64,000 bases of DNA, from NCBI RefSeq assembly GCF_036237315.1, contig NZ_CP108357.1, positions 1 to 64,000 of the forward strand. The letters are read 5' to 3'. The stretch comes from Streptomyces sp. NBC_01351 (GTDB lineage: Bacteria > Actinomycetota > Actinomycetes > Streptomycetales > Streptomycetaceae). Within the stretch, counting starts at the first letter, position 1; the number at the start of each line of letters is the position of its first letter. Positions 53,622 through 62,576 of the stretch are shown piece by piece. Under the pieces are notes generated by a model, which was not told the origin of the DNA, searched no databases, and saw nothing but the letters and a program-made list of their open reading frames with translations. The translations under genes were made by a program, and so were the position numbers.

Positions 53622-53998
53622 GGAGTGAGGTCCAGGATCCGTACCGGCTGACCCTCCCAGCGCTTCGGCACGGTGGTGGCCACGATCGCGCCGTCGGGCC
53701 GGTCCGCAGTGGGCTGCGCCGCGTGCTGGCTGTGCGCGGCAGCCCACGTCTCCTGCTGGGCGACCGCCAGCGCCGCAGGCAGGTCCAGGTCCAGGACGGT
53801 GATGCCGGGCAGGGCGGCCAGGTGCTCAGCGGTACCAGGCCGCGCTCGGTCGGATTCCACGAGAGCGCACGAGGGCGCGTAGAGGAACCAGCCGGTCTCG
53901 GCGTGCGCGCGGTGGATCAGCCGGGAGGCCAGCACGTTGCCTTGCCCGGCCGCGGCCATTGCCGTCTCGTCCAGTACTATGTGCATCGCTTCGCTCAC
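53618..53998 (-). CDS. PIN-domain toxin (VapC-like)
   Basis: The 126-residue protein has PIN-type acidic residues spread as expected: MHIVLDETAMAAAGQGN near the N-terminus, a central CALVESDRARPGTAEHLAAL, and TADRPDGAIVATTVPKRWEG near the end, where the final Asp is typical. PIN toxins are Mg-dependent RNases. Its ATG overlaps the antitoxin stop (53995-53998). Confidence 0.8.
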   Translation of the reverse strand: MSEAMHIVLDETAMAAAGQGNVLASRLIHRAHAETGWFLYAPSCALVESDRARPGTAEHLAALPGITVLDLDLPAALAVAQQETWAAAHSQHAAQPTADRPDGAIVATTVPKRWEGQPVRILDLTP

Positions 53999-54252
53999 GG
54001 GCGCTGCACCCGCGCAAGACGGCGGTCGAGCTCATCGTCGAGCTCGTTCTGCTCGGCCGGAGTCGGCGCGTACCCGTTCCAGGCCCGCAGCGCGGCCTGC
54101 GCCTTCTCGGCGCGTTCGGCGCGCTCGGCCGGCGTCAGCATCGTCTCGGCCAGCCTGGCCAGGTAGGCGCGCAGGGATAGACCCTCTGCGGCCGCGATCG
54201 CGGCCAGGCGGTCCTTGGCTTCCTCGGGGATTCTCACGTTGGCATCGGACAT
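53995..54252 (-). CDS. RHH-type antitoxin (VapB/ParD-like)
   Basis: Reading from ATG 54252 (MSDANVRIPEEAKDRLAAIA), the 85-residue protein has a ribbon-helix-helix core (NVRIPEEAKDRLAAIAAAEG then LSLRAYLARLAETML) and a charged helical tail (AERAERAEKAQAALRAWNG, ELDDELDRRLARVQRP) that would wrap the toxin. The in-frame ATG 54270 adds six residues. It sits just downstream of a 24-bp palindrome, its likely operator. Confidence 0.8.
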   Translation of the reverse strand: MSDANVRIPEEAKDRLAAIAAAEGLSLRAYLARLAETMLTPAERAERAEKAQAALRAWNGYAPTPAEQNELDDELDRRLARVQRP

Positions 54253-54277
54253 CGTTGTGCTCCTTCCCATCCCTCTA

Positions 54278-54301
54278 GGGTACGGGTACGTACCCGTACC
54301 C
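54278..54301. promoter_or_regulatory. 24-bp perfect palindrome, antitoxin operator
   Basis: GGGTACGGGTAC is followed directly by its exact complement GTACCCGTACCC. It lies 26 bases upstream of the antitoxin ATG and is followed by more TACCCG units (to ~54308). RHH antitoxins bind such palindromes to repress their own operon. Confidence 0.8.
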
Positions 54302-54317
54302 GTACCCGCACGGGCGC

Positions 54318-54460
54318 CTACTCTCCGGAAGGCGCGGCACAGGCGAAGCAGAAGGTGACGCTGTCGTGAATGCCGTGGGTGCGGTCGGACCGTAGGTCAC
54401 AGAACCGCGCTGCGTCGGCCGCCGTTTTCGGATCACCCCGGCCCTGTGCCTCCGCTACGG
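54318..54460 (-). other. Possible small Cys-rich frame without a start
   Basis: A minus frame ending at 54318 reads DPKTAADAARFCDLRSDRTH then GIHDSVTFCFACAAPSGE. It has Cys spacing (FC..., CFAC) like a small zinc-binding protein, but no ATG, GTG or TTG is visible upstream before it enters the TIGR02391 gene. It is either a remnant or starts inside that gene by an unusual codon. Confidence 0.25.
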
Positions 54461-55198
54461 CGTCGCTGCGGCCTGACGGCGCTTGGCGCGTTCGACCTGA
54501 CGCAGCAGCAGGTCGGCGAACTGGATGATCTCGGCCGCCTCGATCGGATCGTCGAAGTCGACCGTGCGGTGGCTGGCAGGGTTCTTGTACGCGCCAATGG
54601 CACCGGCGAACAGCGCGGAAGCGGCCTCCTGCTCACCACCTTCGGCTCCGGCATCGGCGAGCGGGCCGCCGGCCTTCCCGTTCTGGTGCGGCTGGAACGC
54701 TGCACGCATCAGCTTCACGCCGACCAGGGAGTTGTCGAGTCCGGAGGCATCCCGGACGGCGACCTCGACCGCCTTCATCGCGGCGAAGCACGCCGTCTCG
54801 TAGTCACCCAGGTCGAAGTTGGTGCGCACCGTGGCTTCCAGGGCCGGGTGGAGCGGGCCGGACAACCGCTGGCCGGCTTCGAACCGCGTGATGCCCTCCG
54901 GGTCCTTCGCCAGGCCCCTGCCGTCGCGGGAAAGCTGGCGGAAGGCTTCCGACTGGCTGGGCACCCGGGACAGCAGCGCGTGCGCCTCCAGCCAGGCCCA
55001 GGCATCGGAAAGGCGGTCCACGAGGGCGTTTGTGTCCGGCTCGTCCTGGAACGCCTGGCGGGCCGAGCCCACCGTCCCTCCGTACTGCAGGAGACCGGTG
55101 CCGCTGGCGAGGTGCTGCAGCAGAAGGAGCGCAACGTCCCGGGTGGGCAGCTGCCGGATCTGTTCCGCCGGTACCGGCGGTATGTACGTGAACGTCAT
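54455..55198 (-). CDS. TIGR02391 family protein
   Basis: The 247-residue protein has the family pattern in its C-terminal half: HPALEATVRTNFDLGDYETA, CFAAMKAVEVAVRDASGLDN, LFAGAIGAYKNPASHRTVDF and IIQFADLLLRQVERAKR. TIGR02391 (Ymh-type) proteins have unknown biochemical function but often appear on phages and in defence islands. The start is ATG 55198. The gene is transcribed away from the TcmP-like gene across a 390-bp gap that contains a 9-bp-arm palindrome. Confidence 0.8.
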   Translation of the reverse strand: MTFTYIPPVPAEQIRQLPTRDVALLLLQHLASGTGLLQYGGTVGSARQAFQDEPDTNALVDRLSDAWAWLEAHALLSRVPSQSEAFRQLSRDGRGLAKDPEGITRFEAGQRLSGPLHPALEATVRTNFDLGDYETACFAAMKAVEVAVRDASGLDNSLVGVKLMRAAFQPHQNGKAGGPLADAGAEGGEQEAASALFAGAIGAYKNPASHRTVDFDDPIEAAEIIQFADLLLRQVERAKRRQAAATP

Positions 55199-55340
55199 GG
55201 GCGCACGCTACGGCGTGGCACCGACACCCGAGTTCCAATTTCCCCCGTCCGCGGGCCGGTCGGTGGAAGGCAGGATGCCGGGCAGAGCGGCGGCGCGGGC
55301 GTTGACCGGACAACTGACAATTCGCTCCCTGGCACCGGGA

Positions 55341-55359
55341 CCGTTTCCATTGGAAACGG
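55341..55359. promoter_or_regulatory. Palindrome in divergent promoter region
   Basis: CCGTTTCCA T TGGAAACGG is a 19-bp perfect palindrome about 140 bp from the TIGR02391 start and 230 bp from the TcmP-like start. It resembles a repressor site. No other feature is seen in 55199-55587. Confidence 0.55.
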
Positions 55360-55587
55360 CCACCCGTGCCGCGCCTCCTGGCAGCCGGGCTACGTCTTCA
55401 GTGGCTGGGGTCCCACCGCAGATCCGCTGGGTCGTCGACGGCAATGAGCTTGAGGCCATGCCGGTGGTGAAGCGCCGGCAGTGTGCACGCCGCTCGGCGA
55501 TGAGAGATGGCCAACCGGCGTTATAGACAACAGGCTCCCCAACGATGACGCTGGGTGTCCGATCAATGGGGATCAGGGGGGCGAGCC

Positions 55588-56700
55588 ATGCGGCGAGTGG
55601 AGGAACTTCGTGAGCGGACCGTCTGGAAGAGCGATCCGCATACCCAGGTCAAGCACCTCGTATACCGACACTACCTGCAGTGCTGGATGGCGAAGATCCT
55701 CCAGAAGTTCCCAGAGGCCACCATCGTGGACGGCTTCGCAGGCCCCGGCGTCTACAACGACGGTCCGCCCGGCTCATCGATCGTCGTGGCCAAGACCTTC
55801 CTTGAGCACTCTGCCCACCGGAGGTTCAATCGGCTCAACCTGATCTGCCTCGAAGAACGGCCCGACCGGGTGGATGAACTGAAGCGGCAGTTCGCGCTCC
55901 TGCCTCGCTCGCCCCAGCTCAACATCAGCGTGCAACCGCCAGGCACGTTCGCGGTGGAACAGCGCCGCCTGTCCGTCCTCGCACACCGCGGCCGTCGCGA
56001 GACCCCCGTCCTCTGGCTGATCGACCCGTTCGACCTCAAGAGCGCACCGTTCTCTCTGATCAGGCAGTGCCTCGCCACCCCCCGTGCCGAAGTGCTGTTC
56101 ACGCTCTTCACGAACGAACTGCACCGCTTCTGTCAGCGCGACGGCTTCGACAAGACGATGACCGCCTACTTCGGAGGGGATCACTGGCGTGACGTGACGA
56201 TTGAGCGGCGCGCCGGGGTACGTAAGGAGGCGTTCGCCACCGTCTACCAGCAAGGTCTCCGGGACGAAGGCTTGTTCACCGGCAGCTTCGGCATCAAGAT
56301 CAGCAACCAGAGTGCCCGCTACCATCTGATCTTGGCTACCCACAGCGAAGCTGGCCTGAAGTGCTGGGCCCCCGTCACCTGGAAGCTGGACACCTACAGC
56401 GGGCAAGGCGCCTCGGCGGACACAGCTGATGCCCTGTCCCTTTTTGATGCGGCTTCGGTGGTGGACCGGCTGGAGCTCGCCCTGCGCGCCCACGCTGGCA
56501 CGGAGCAGCGCTGGGAGGCCCTCTCCAGCGAGGCCGCCCGGCTGAACCACATGGACAAGCACCTGCGCCAGGTCCTGGACAACCTGGCCGCGCAAGGGCT
56601 GGCCTTCCGCGTCGACCCGGTCCGTGCGCGCACCGCTTGGCCGGAGGGGTGCACCGTGCGCTTCTACGCCCCGGAAGACGTGGCAGATGAAGCGTCCTAG
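55588..56700 (+). CDS. Three-Cys-motif partner protein (TcmP-like)
   Basis: The 370-residue protein starts at ATG 55588 ([20 protein letters not shown]) after AGGGGGGCG. The landmarks fit Tcm[41 protein letters not shown] (SAM-binding-like loop), [38 protein letters not shown]. TcmP proteins are Rossmann-like and are found beside a three-Cys-motif (DUF5131, Gp37/Gp68) protein. The likely function is SAM-dependent modification, but the substrate is unknown. It converges on the DUF5131 gene with stops sharing CTAG. GTG 55555 is an alternative start. Confidence 0.85.
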   Translation: MRRVEELRERTVWKSDPHTQVKHLVYRHYLQCWMAKILQKFPEATIVDGFAGPGVYNDGPPGSSIVVAKTFLEHSAHRRFNRLNLICLEERPDRVDELKRQFALLPRSPQLNISVQPPGTFAVEQRRLSVLAHRGRRETPVLWLIDPFDLKSAPFSLIRQCLATPRAEVLFTLFTNELHRFCQRDGFDKTMTAYFGGDHWRDVTIERRAGVRKEAFATVYQQGLRDEGLFTGSFGIKISNQSARYHLILATHSEAGLKCWAPVTWKLDTYSGQGASADTADALSLFDAASVVDRLELALRAHAGTEQRWEALSSEAARLNHMDKHLRQVLDNLAAQGLAFRVDPVRARTAWPEGCTVRFYAPEDVADEAS

Positions 56701-57455
56701 CCGGCCGGAAGCAGCATCTGGCGGTGCGGCATTTCGTCCCAGGTCCGGCCTTCGAGAGTCCGGCCTCCTGCCTTTGGCGTGTGGCCACCCCACTGTTTGA
56801 AGAAGAACGCCACGTTCTCCTCCACGCACTGGTCACGGATCTGCGTGACCCAGGCGGGATCCATGGGCCGGTGCTTAGGCCCTGACTCGCCTCCCGCGAT
56901 CACCCAGTGGATGCCCTCCAGGCGCAGGCCGTCGAGCGGACCGAGCAGGGGCTCGCAGGACAGGAACCGAACGGCGGCCGGCACCTGCCGCAGATCGTCC
57001 ACCCGCGGCAGCTCCTTCGCGGTTTCCACCGACACTCCCATCCACACGTTGGCCGGCCAGTCGAGCCGGTCGGCGACCTGCCGCAAGCGGCGGGCACGCT
57101 TGGTCAGCACCTGGTAGGTGTGCTGGGGGGTGTCGGCCATGACCTCGAAAACACGGCGAACGAAGTCGAGCGGGACCCGGGCGTGGAAGAGGTCCGACAT
57201 GGAGTTCACGAACACGGTCCGCGGGCTCTTCCATCCGTAGGGGATGTCCAGCGCGTCGGGGTGGACCGTGAGATCGAAGCCCGGCCCGGACGTTCTCGAA
57301 TCACCGTCGTTCTGGTACTTGGCCGCGCCCATCGCCTTGAGCCTCTTCGCCAGAGTCAGGGCGTAGCAGTTATCGCACCCCGACGAGACGCGATCACATC
57401 CGGTCGTTGGGTTCCAGGTTGCCTCAGTCCACTCAATGGAACTCCGGTCAGCCAC
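56697..57455 (-). CDS. DUF5131 / phage Gp37-Gp68 three-Cys-motif protein
   Basis: The 252-residue protein begins [20 protein letters not shown], and the three-Cys motif [14 protein letters not shown] follows at once, the hallmark of DUF5131. Further blocks are [49 protein letters not shown] and [20 protein letters not shown]. The three Cys fit an iron-sulfur site, and the family is suspected to be radical-SAM-like. GTG 57455 has GGAGG at a good distance (GGAGGCGAACCAGTG). The gene converges on the TcmP-like gene, unlike the usual same-strand order. Confidence 0.88.
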   Translation of the reverse strand: MADRSSIEWTEATWNPTTGCDRVSSGCDNCYALTLAKRLKAMGAAKYQNDGDSRTSGPGFDLTVHPDALDIPYGWKSPRTVFVNSMSDLFHARVPLDFVRRVFEVMADTPQHTYQVLTKRARRLRQVADRLDWPANVWMGVSVETAKELPRVDDLRQVPAAVRFLSCEPLLGPLDGLRLEGIHWVIAGGESGPKHRPMDPAWVTQIRDQCVEENVAFFFKQWGGHTPKAGGRTLEGRTWDEMPHRQMLLPAG

Positions 57456-57877
57456 TGGTTCGCCTCCATCTCGCCCCGCCTGTTCCGGCACCCCTGGCCC
57501 ATCAGCGGCACAGCTTTCGGAACGGGCACCGCCATACAACCATCCCTGAGCCCCTCCCTTTGTTGGAACGGCGGGGGCCGTTGGCCGGGCGGGCGGCAGC
57601 TGCGGGGGCCCTGCAGCACGAGGCGAGGCCATCGCGGTAGATGGGGCGCACAGATGTCAGCCCCAATCCGGCCGCACCCGTGCTTCGAGCGCCCTCGCTG
57701 TCCAGCGGCTCGTGGCGCTGGCGGTCCTCTTCGGCTGCTTCGGGAGCCGCGTCCGGGGGCGTGTTCATCGCGCGAGCCGGCCCACCCTGCACCGGCCAAA
57801 GAGAACACGACCGGTCCACGGCGGCCCTCCTGGTGGAGGAACCGACGCGGTGCCGAGCAGGTCAGCACGGCCGTTTC
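57456..57877. other. Intergenic, no convincing gene
   Basis: Several minus frames cross this ~420-bp gap, one beginning MNTPPDAAPEAAEEDRQRHE. None has a good ribosome site or conserved-looking domain. The promoter of the DUF5131 gene should be near the left end. Confidence 0.35.
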
Positions 57878-58048
57878 CTACACAGGTGGGGCGAACACCC
57901 GCCGCCAGAGGCGGTGGTATGGACCGCCACAGGAGCGGCACCGCGCCGACACCGGGCCGAACTCCGCGTTCGGCATGGCCAGGTACTCCTGATCCTCGAT
58001 CCGCACGACCAACTGTGGTTCCGTGCACCCGCATACGGTGGCCGTCAT
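57878..58048 (-). CDS. Small zinc-ribbon-like protein, 56 aa
   Basis: ATG 58048 begins MTATVCGCTEPQLVVRIEDQ. A CGC pair near the start and CRSCGG near the end could form one zinc site, and it ends HRLWRRVFAPPV. It lies divergent to the five-ribbon GIY-YIG gene, with 87 bp between starts. The family is not known to me. Confidence 0.5.
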   Translation of the reverse strand: MTATVCGCTEPQLVVRIEDQEYLAMPNAEFGPVSARCRSCGGPYHRLWRRVFAPPV

Positions 58049-58135
58049 GGACAGCGGGCGGTTTGGCATCTGCCGCTGGGCGGGCACGGGCCGGGTGGGT
58101 ATGGTTCGGCGATTGCAGCATGTGAGGAGAGACCG

Positions 58136-59437
58136 GTGGGAGCCGCCCAGAGTAGCCCGGAAGAGGCCGAAGCCCAGATGCGGGCCGCCGGTCTCGAACC
58201 TCTGGCACCGTACCCGGGGCGGAGCAATTCCCCCTGGCTCTGTCGCTGCACACGGTGCGGCGCGATCGTGACTCCCACCTTCCGGTCTGTTCGGCGCGGC
58301 AGTTGCGGCTGCCGTTCCTGCGGATACGCCAGCCGCACCCCGAAGAAACCAGTATCGACGGACCAGGCCGTCGCCGACATGCGCGCGGCTGGTGTGGAAC
58401 CCCTGGAGCCCTACCCAGGAGCAAACCGCGCGTGGCGCTGCCGATGCGTGTCATGCGGCCGGGAGGTGGCGCCCAGCCTGTCCAATGTGCGCATGGGAGG
58501 CGGCGCATGTCGTCACTGTGGACGGGCCAGGGCCGGAGCTGCCTCTCGCACTGATGCGGATGAGGCTGCCGATGTGATGCGCGCGGTGGGGCTCGAACCC
58601 TTGGAACTCTATCCCGGCAGCAATAGGCCGTGGTCCTGCCGCTGCACTGCCTGTGGCAAGACCAGCAGTCCCCGGTATGCAAACGTCAACAGCCGTGGCT
58701 CCGGCTGCGTGCACTGCGGGAGAAGGCGAGGGGGTGCTCAGCGACGGAGCGATCCCGAGGCGGCAGTGGCCGACATGCAGGCCGCGGGCTTCGAGCCCTT
58801 GGAGCCCTACCCGGGTCGGGTTACGGACCATTGGAGGTGCCGCTGCACCACGTGCGGCAACATCGTGACCCCGAGGTACGCCACGACCCGCAGGGGCATC
58901 GGCTGCTGGCACTGCGGCCACAATAGGAACCGCGTCGACTCCGACCAAGCCGCTGCCTCCATGCACGCTGCTGGCCTCGAACCTCTGGAGCCCTACCCCG
59001 GCGTGGACGCCCCGTGGACATGCCGCTGCATGCGGTGCGGCAACACCGTCAAACCCAATCTCACCAGCATCCGCGCTGGTCAGGGCTGTTGGTACTGCGC
59101 TAAGCGCGGTATCCAGCTCACCACCCCTGCCCTCCTCTATGTGCTGCACCACCTAACGCTCAACGCTGTCAAGATCGGCATAACAGGGGCCGCGGACCGG
59201 AGCCGCCTCGATCAGTTCCAGCGTCACGGTTGGAGCATCTACCGCACCGCCCGTTACGACACCGGGGAGCAGGCCCGGACCGCCGAACAGGCAGTCATGG
59301 CCCAGATACGTGCACGAGGAGTCAGGCACTACCTCACCCCCGAGGTCATGCCGAATGGCGGCCACACTGAGACATTCGACGCGGACCTGTTGGGTCCGGA
59401 GGACCTTTGGCGCATGGTCAGCGCATTGAAGGCCTGA
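58136..59437 (+). CDS. Five-repeat zinc-ribbon protein with C-terminal GIY-YIG-like domain
   Basis: The 433-residue protein starts at GTG 58136 with AGGAGA eight bases upstream. It has five tandem repeats of ~58 residues. Each reads MRAAGLEPLEPYPG, then PWxCRCxxCG, then a short beta part and GxGCxxCG; every repeat has a CRC-xx-C triplet and a CxxC pair. The last ~100 residues (TPALLYVLHHLTLNAVKIGI, LDQFQRHGWSIYRTARYDTG, EQARTAEQAVMAQIRARGVR, NGGHTETFDADLL) fit a GIY-YIG-like nuclease core: LYVL and VKIGIT for the two GIY/YIG strands, Arg in SRLDQF, Glu in GGHTETF. The ribbons probably bind DNA and deliver the nuclease. It could act as a homing, repair or defence nuclease. Confidence 0.75.
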   Translation: MGAAQSSPEEAEAQMRAAGLEPLAPYPGRSNSPWLCRCTRCGAIVTPTFRSVRRGSCGCRSCGYASRTPKKPVSTDQAVADMRAAGVEPLEPYPGANRAWRCRCVSCGREVAPSLSNVRMGGGACRHCGRARAGAASRTDADEAADVMRAVGLEPLELYPGSNRPWSCRCTACGKTSSPRYANVNSRGSGCVHCGRRRGGAQRRSDPEAAVADMQAAGFEPLEPYPGRVTDHWRCRCTTCGNIVTPRYATTRRGIGCWHCGHNRNRVDSDQAAASMHAAGLEPLEPYPGVDAPWTCRCMRCGNTVKPNLTSIRAGQGCWYCAKRGIQLTTPALLYVLHHLTLNAVKIGITGAADRSRLDQFQRHGWSIYRTARYDTGEQARTAEQAVMAQIRARGVRHYLTPEVMPNGGHTETFDADLLGPEDLWRMVSALKA

Positions 59438-59485
59438 CCCTGCTGCGGGAGCACTGCATGCCAACGCGCAGCGTACATGGTCCGC

Positions 59486-60310
59486 TCATCCAGTGAGGTC
59501 CAGGCGCCTGGGCTCGGTGGCCACGAACAACGAGGTGAGCCCAGCCTTCTCCGCCCGGGCCCGGCGCCGAGCGGCAGCTTCGGTGGCTGCGGCCTGGCGA
59601 CGACGCTCGGCACGGGCGTCCTCGATCGTGTCCGGCCCGCCGTCCGGATTCGACTCCGGATCGGGGAATGCGCGAGGGTTCGCCTCACGAAGGACCCTGT
59701 TCTGCCGCTCCACCGCGGCGGCGATGGCCGGGTCTGCCTGCCGCTGCGTGTGGACCTGCTGGTGGGCTTCGAGTGCACGGCGGTAGCCGGCCGACGCCGT
59801 CTCGCGAGTTCGAACCGTGCCCTGCGGGGCCGAGGTCCTGACCAGGTCCGGTTCGGCGGCCGCGCTGGGCGAGGGCAGCAGTCCGGGTGGCAGCACGCGG
59901 ACCATACGGACCGCTTCTGTGCGCGCGGACTGGTTGGCGTTGGCGATGATCCGCGACGTCTGCAGGCGTGCCTTCGTTGCCCAGGCAGTGGAGTCGGGGC
60001 GCAGCGTCAGCTCTCCGCGCTCCGCGTCGTAGCCCACCGCAGCGATGTGTCCGGCGAGGTCGGGGGCGAGGGCCGCCCAGCGTTCGCACAGCCCGGCGCC
60101 GGCCGCCGGGATCTCCCAGTCGCGCTCGGCCATCAGCGCGGTGAACGCCTCGCCCAGGCCCATGGGGGCGCGGCCGTCGCGCCGGACCTCCCGGGTCAAC
60201 CGCGGCTTGCTCTTCGCCGTCCGGGCGCCGTTCTTCTTCGCGGCTTCCCGCGCTGCCCGCAATGCAACGCGGGCCAGGTCCACGCCGCTGGGCTGGGGTG
60301 GCTGGCTCAT
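59486..60310 (-). CDS. DUF721/DciA-like protein
   Basis: The 274-residue protein starts SGVDLARVALRAAREAAKKN and has the DUF721/DciA core GRAPMGLGEAFTALMAERDW, AALAPDLAGHIAAVGYDAER, GELTLRPDSTAWATKARLQT and AVRMVRVLPPG. DciA loads the replicative helicase. The C-terminal 110 residues are Arg/Ala-rich and disordered. ATG 60310 overlaps the stop of the upstream Rep-like gene (ATGA), so the pair is coupled. Confidence 0.8.
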   Translation of the reverse strand: MSQPPQPSGVDLARVALRAAREAAKKNGARTAKSKPRLTREVRRDGRAPMGLGEAFTALMAERDWEIPAAGAGLCERWAALAPDLAGHIAAVGYDAERGELTLRPDSTAWATKARLQTSRIIANANQSARTEAVRMVRVLPPGLLPSPSAAAEPDLVRTSAPQGTVRTRETASAGYRRALEAHQQVHTQRQADPAIAAAVERQNRVLREANPRAFPDPESNPDGGPDTIEDARAERRRQAAATEAAARRRARAEKAGLTSLFVATEPRRLDLTG

Positions 60311-62067
60311 GACGCCACCACCTCGTGGGCGAGCTCCTGGGAGCGGTGGGTGAGGCAGACGCTGCGGGTCGGCAGGGCCCTACGGGTGCAGAGCGTCTCA
60401 CCGTCGCGGCCGGAGCATGTCCCCGGCACCGACGGCGCAGCGGGAGCGGCAGGCTCGACGGCGGCCAGGGCGTCGGCCTCCTCGCGGCAGAGCTTGCACA
60501 GCCCGGTGTCGACGGCCAGGCCAGTCAGGAAGATTCGGCATCCGCAGCCGACGCACGAAGAGCGCTGCGGGCCTTCGGGCTCCCGGGGTACCGGCACCCG
60601 GGCCGGGCGCCGGATGGCGGCCTCCAGTTCGCAGTCGGTGCAGCGCCCGGACGGGCCGGGCCGGGTGCCGTGCTGGGGGCACAGGCCCTGCTCCAGGTGC
60701 TGCTCGCGCTGGCGGGATGCGTGCCGGTCCTGGATGGTCTCGGCGCACAGCTCACAGGCCGCACCGGTCCGCCAGATAATCCCGGCCTCGCAGTCCTCGT
60801 AGCCGCAACCCCACCGGGGCAGGGCCACCCCGAGCAGCCACCGGCCCGGGTCACGGATGTCCGAGAGCGCCACGGGGGCCAGGCGGGCCGTCAACCGGTG
60901 CCGAAGGCGGTCGGGGGCCGTGCCCCCGTGCAACTGACGGCCCACCTCACGGGCGATCTTCCGGGCGACGAAGCTGCTGGTGACCTGCTTCAGCAGCACG
61001 TGGACCGGCTCCAGCACGGCGTAGATCTCCGGGCTCATCGCCAGCTGCGGTCCGGTGTACGACGACCGGGCCGACCCCCCGGCCTTGCTGCTGCGCTTTT
61101 CGCCGTTCGGCTTCGAGGAGGGCTGGCTGATCTCACCCGCGCGCAGCGCGACACCATCCCCGCTTTCCGAACGCGCCTCCGCGTCAGCCGCGATTTCCAC
61201 AGCCTCAGCGCCCTCAACTACCCGTACCTCGCCTACGGCGGGTGAGGTGAGTGCGCCCTCGTCATCAGGTGAGTCAGTCGTAGGTGATTCCCTATTCGCG
61301 AGGGATCCCTCACCAAACGACAGACCCGATCCCTCACCAACCAGCGAACTACCCGCCCTCTCCACAGCACCGCCCACGGGCTCCTGCACGCACTCCTGGA
61401 CCGTCTCCGGCTCCGTGTCCGCGGCCTGCTCACCGTGGCCCACAGCGGCTGCGGGGGCGATGTCATGGGCGATGAACCGGTGACGGCCCTGCGCTCCTGC
61501 GCGCCGCTGCACCGTCACCCACCGCGCCGCCTCCAGACCGTCGATAACCTCACCGGCCGCCGCCGCCGTGATCGGCTGGCCGGCCCTCTGACCCGAGTGG
61601 TGCCGCAGGTGCCCCGCCAGCTCCCCCTCGGTCAGCGCAATGCCCATCTGCTCCGCGAACGCGATCACGGCGAACGCACGCAGCTGCCTGGGCGTGAGGT
61701 CCTCCGAGGCGGCCACCGGCAACCACACGAACTTCTCCGTCCGCGTCATCGGCCGCACCGTCCGCAACGCCGACTCACCCTTCCCGCCGGGCAGGGTGCG
61801 ACGGGTCGACCACAGCTCTACGACCCCGTCCAGCCCAGGACGGGTCAACTGCGTCATGCCCCGCTCCACCGACGCCACCGACAGCCCCAGGTACGAAGCG
61901 ATCGTCGCCGACCGCGCCTGACACCCCTCCGGCCGCGCACCCAGCGCCTTCACCTTCACGTACACCGACAGCGCCACATCCGCGTAGAACGGCGACGACA
62001 CCAACCGCATCGGCACCCGCACCCGCTGCCGACGCACCGGAACGCCGTCGGCCACGGCAGAAGACAT
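60307..62067 (-). CDS. Winged-helix Rep-like protein with zinc clusters
   Basis: The ~586-residue protein (from ATG 62067, MSSAVADGVPVRRQRVRVPM) has a helix-turn-helix part (residues ~20-140: FYADVALSVYVKVKALGARP, RSATIASYLGLSVASVERGM). A second winged-helix follows (DLTPRQLRAFAVIAFAEQMG). The middle is long and disordered. The C-terminus has Cys pairs (CGYEDCEAG, CELCAETI, CTDCELE, CVGCGCRIF, CKLCREE) of at least two zinc sites. The layout fits a plasmid replication initiator or origin-binding protein, but no sequence proof exists. The open frame continues upstream to 62610, and start sites at 62094 or the GTG at ~62247 (VSPEKLHPHRFAG) are possible. Confidence 0.6.
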   Translation of the reverse strand: MSSAVADGVPVRRQRVRVPMRLVSSPFYADVALSVYVKVKALGARPEGCQARSATIASYLGLSVASVERGMTQLTRPGLDGVVELWSTRRTLPGGKGESALRTVRPMTRTEKFVWLPVAASEDLTPRQLRAFAVIAFAEQMGIALTEGELAGHLRHHSGQRAGQPITAAAAGEVIDGLEAARWVTVQRRAGAQGRHRFIAHDIAPAAAVGHGEQAADTEPETVQECVQEPVGGAVERAGSSLVGEGSGLSFGEGSLANRESPTTDSPDDEGALTSPAVGEVRVVEGAEAVEIAADAEARSESGDGVALRAGEISQPSSKPNGEKRSSKAGGSARSSYTGPQLAMSPEIYAVLEPVHVLLKQVTSSFVARKIAREVGRQLHGGTAPDRLRHRLTARLAPVALSDIRDPGRWLLGVALPRWGCGYEDCEAGIIWRTGAACELCAETIQDRHASRQREQHLEQGLCPQHGTRPGPSGRCTDCELEAAIRRPARVPVPREPEGPQRSSCVGCGCRIFLTGLAVDTGLCKLCREEADALAAVEPAAPAAPSVPGTCSGRDGETLCTRRALPTRSVCLTHRSQELAHEVVAS

Positions 62068-62438
62068 GGACGAGCGCGGAGCGGGGATCATCACGGCGGC
62101 CGGCGCTACCGCAGCTACACGACGGACGGCGGGATGTCCAGGAAGCGTGATTTCCAGTCGACAGGTCTGATAGTCGGGCAAGGTGGGAGCAAACGGGGCC
62201 TCGGTCGTTTGCTTCCCGGCGAAACGATGAGGGTGCAACTTTTCAGGGGACACCACATCGGGCACTATGAGGATCGACCACCTATCCATATGGATGCTGA
62301 GACCGGCCCGCCACGCGGGCTGAGATCGCTTCTCCTTGGGTATGTGGACCGCCCCCTCCGTGAGGAGCGGGCGGCCGGACGAAGAGCAGCGGCGACCTCC
62401 TTCGGTTTGTCGATGTGAATCGGACGGGTGTACTGGCG

Positions 62439-62576
62439 GCCCTTGGCGGGGCCGGTAGTGCGACGCAGACGCCCCTTGGCGGGGGCCCTGCGGAACTGCA
62501 ACTGCAACTGCAGTTGGACCTTGGCTAGAGGCCCTCGTGGCCCTGGCTAGGGGCCTGTCCCGCTGATAAGGCGGGG
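62439..62576. repeat. Repeat cluster upstream of the Rep-like gene, candidate origin
   Basis: CCCTTGGCGGGG occurs at 62440-62451 and 62473-62484. ACTGCA is repeated three times at 62495-62512 and continues into a palindrome AACTGCAGTT. TTGGCTAGAGGCC-like 15-mers occur at 62519-62533 and 62541-62555. CCCGC-TGATAAG-GCGGG forms a hairpin at 62559-62575. Coding continues in one long minus frame but with shadow composition. The rest, 62577-62815, has no gene seen. Confidence 0.5.

Noticed and set aside
60325..62418. Plus-strand frames opposite the Rep-like gene
   Set aside because: Low-complexity Arg/Pro/Gly shadow; the minus strand has Cys pairs and HTH patterns.
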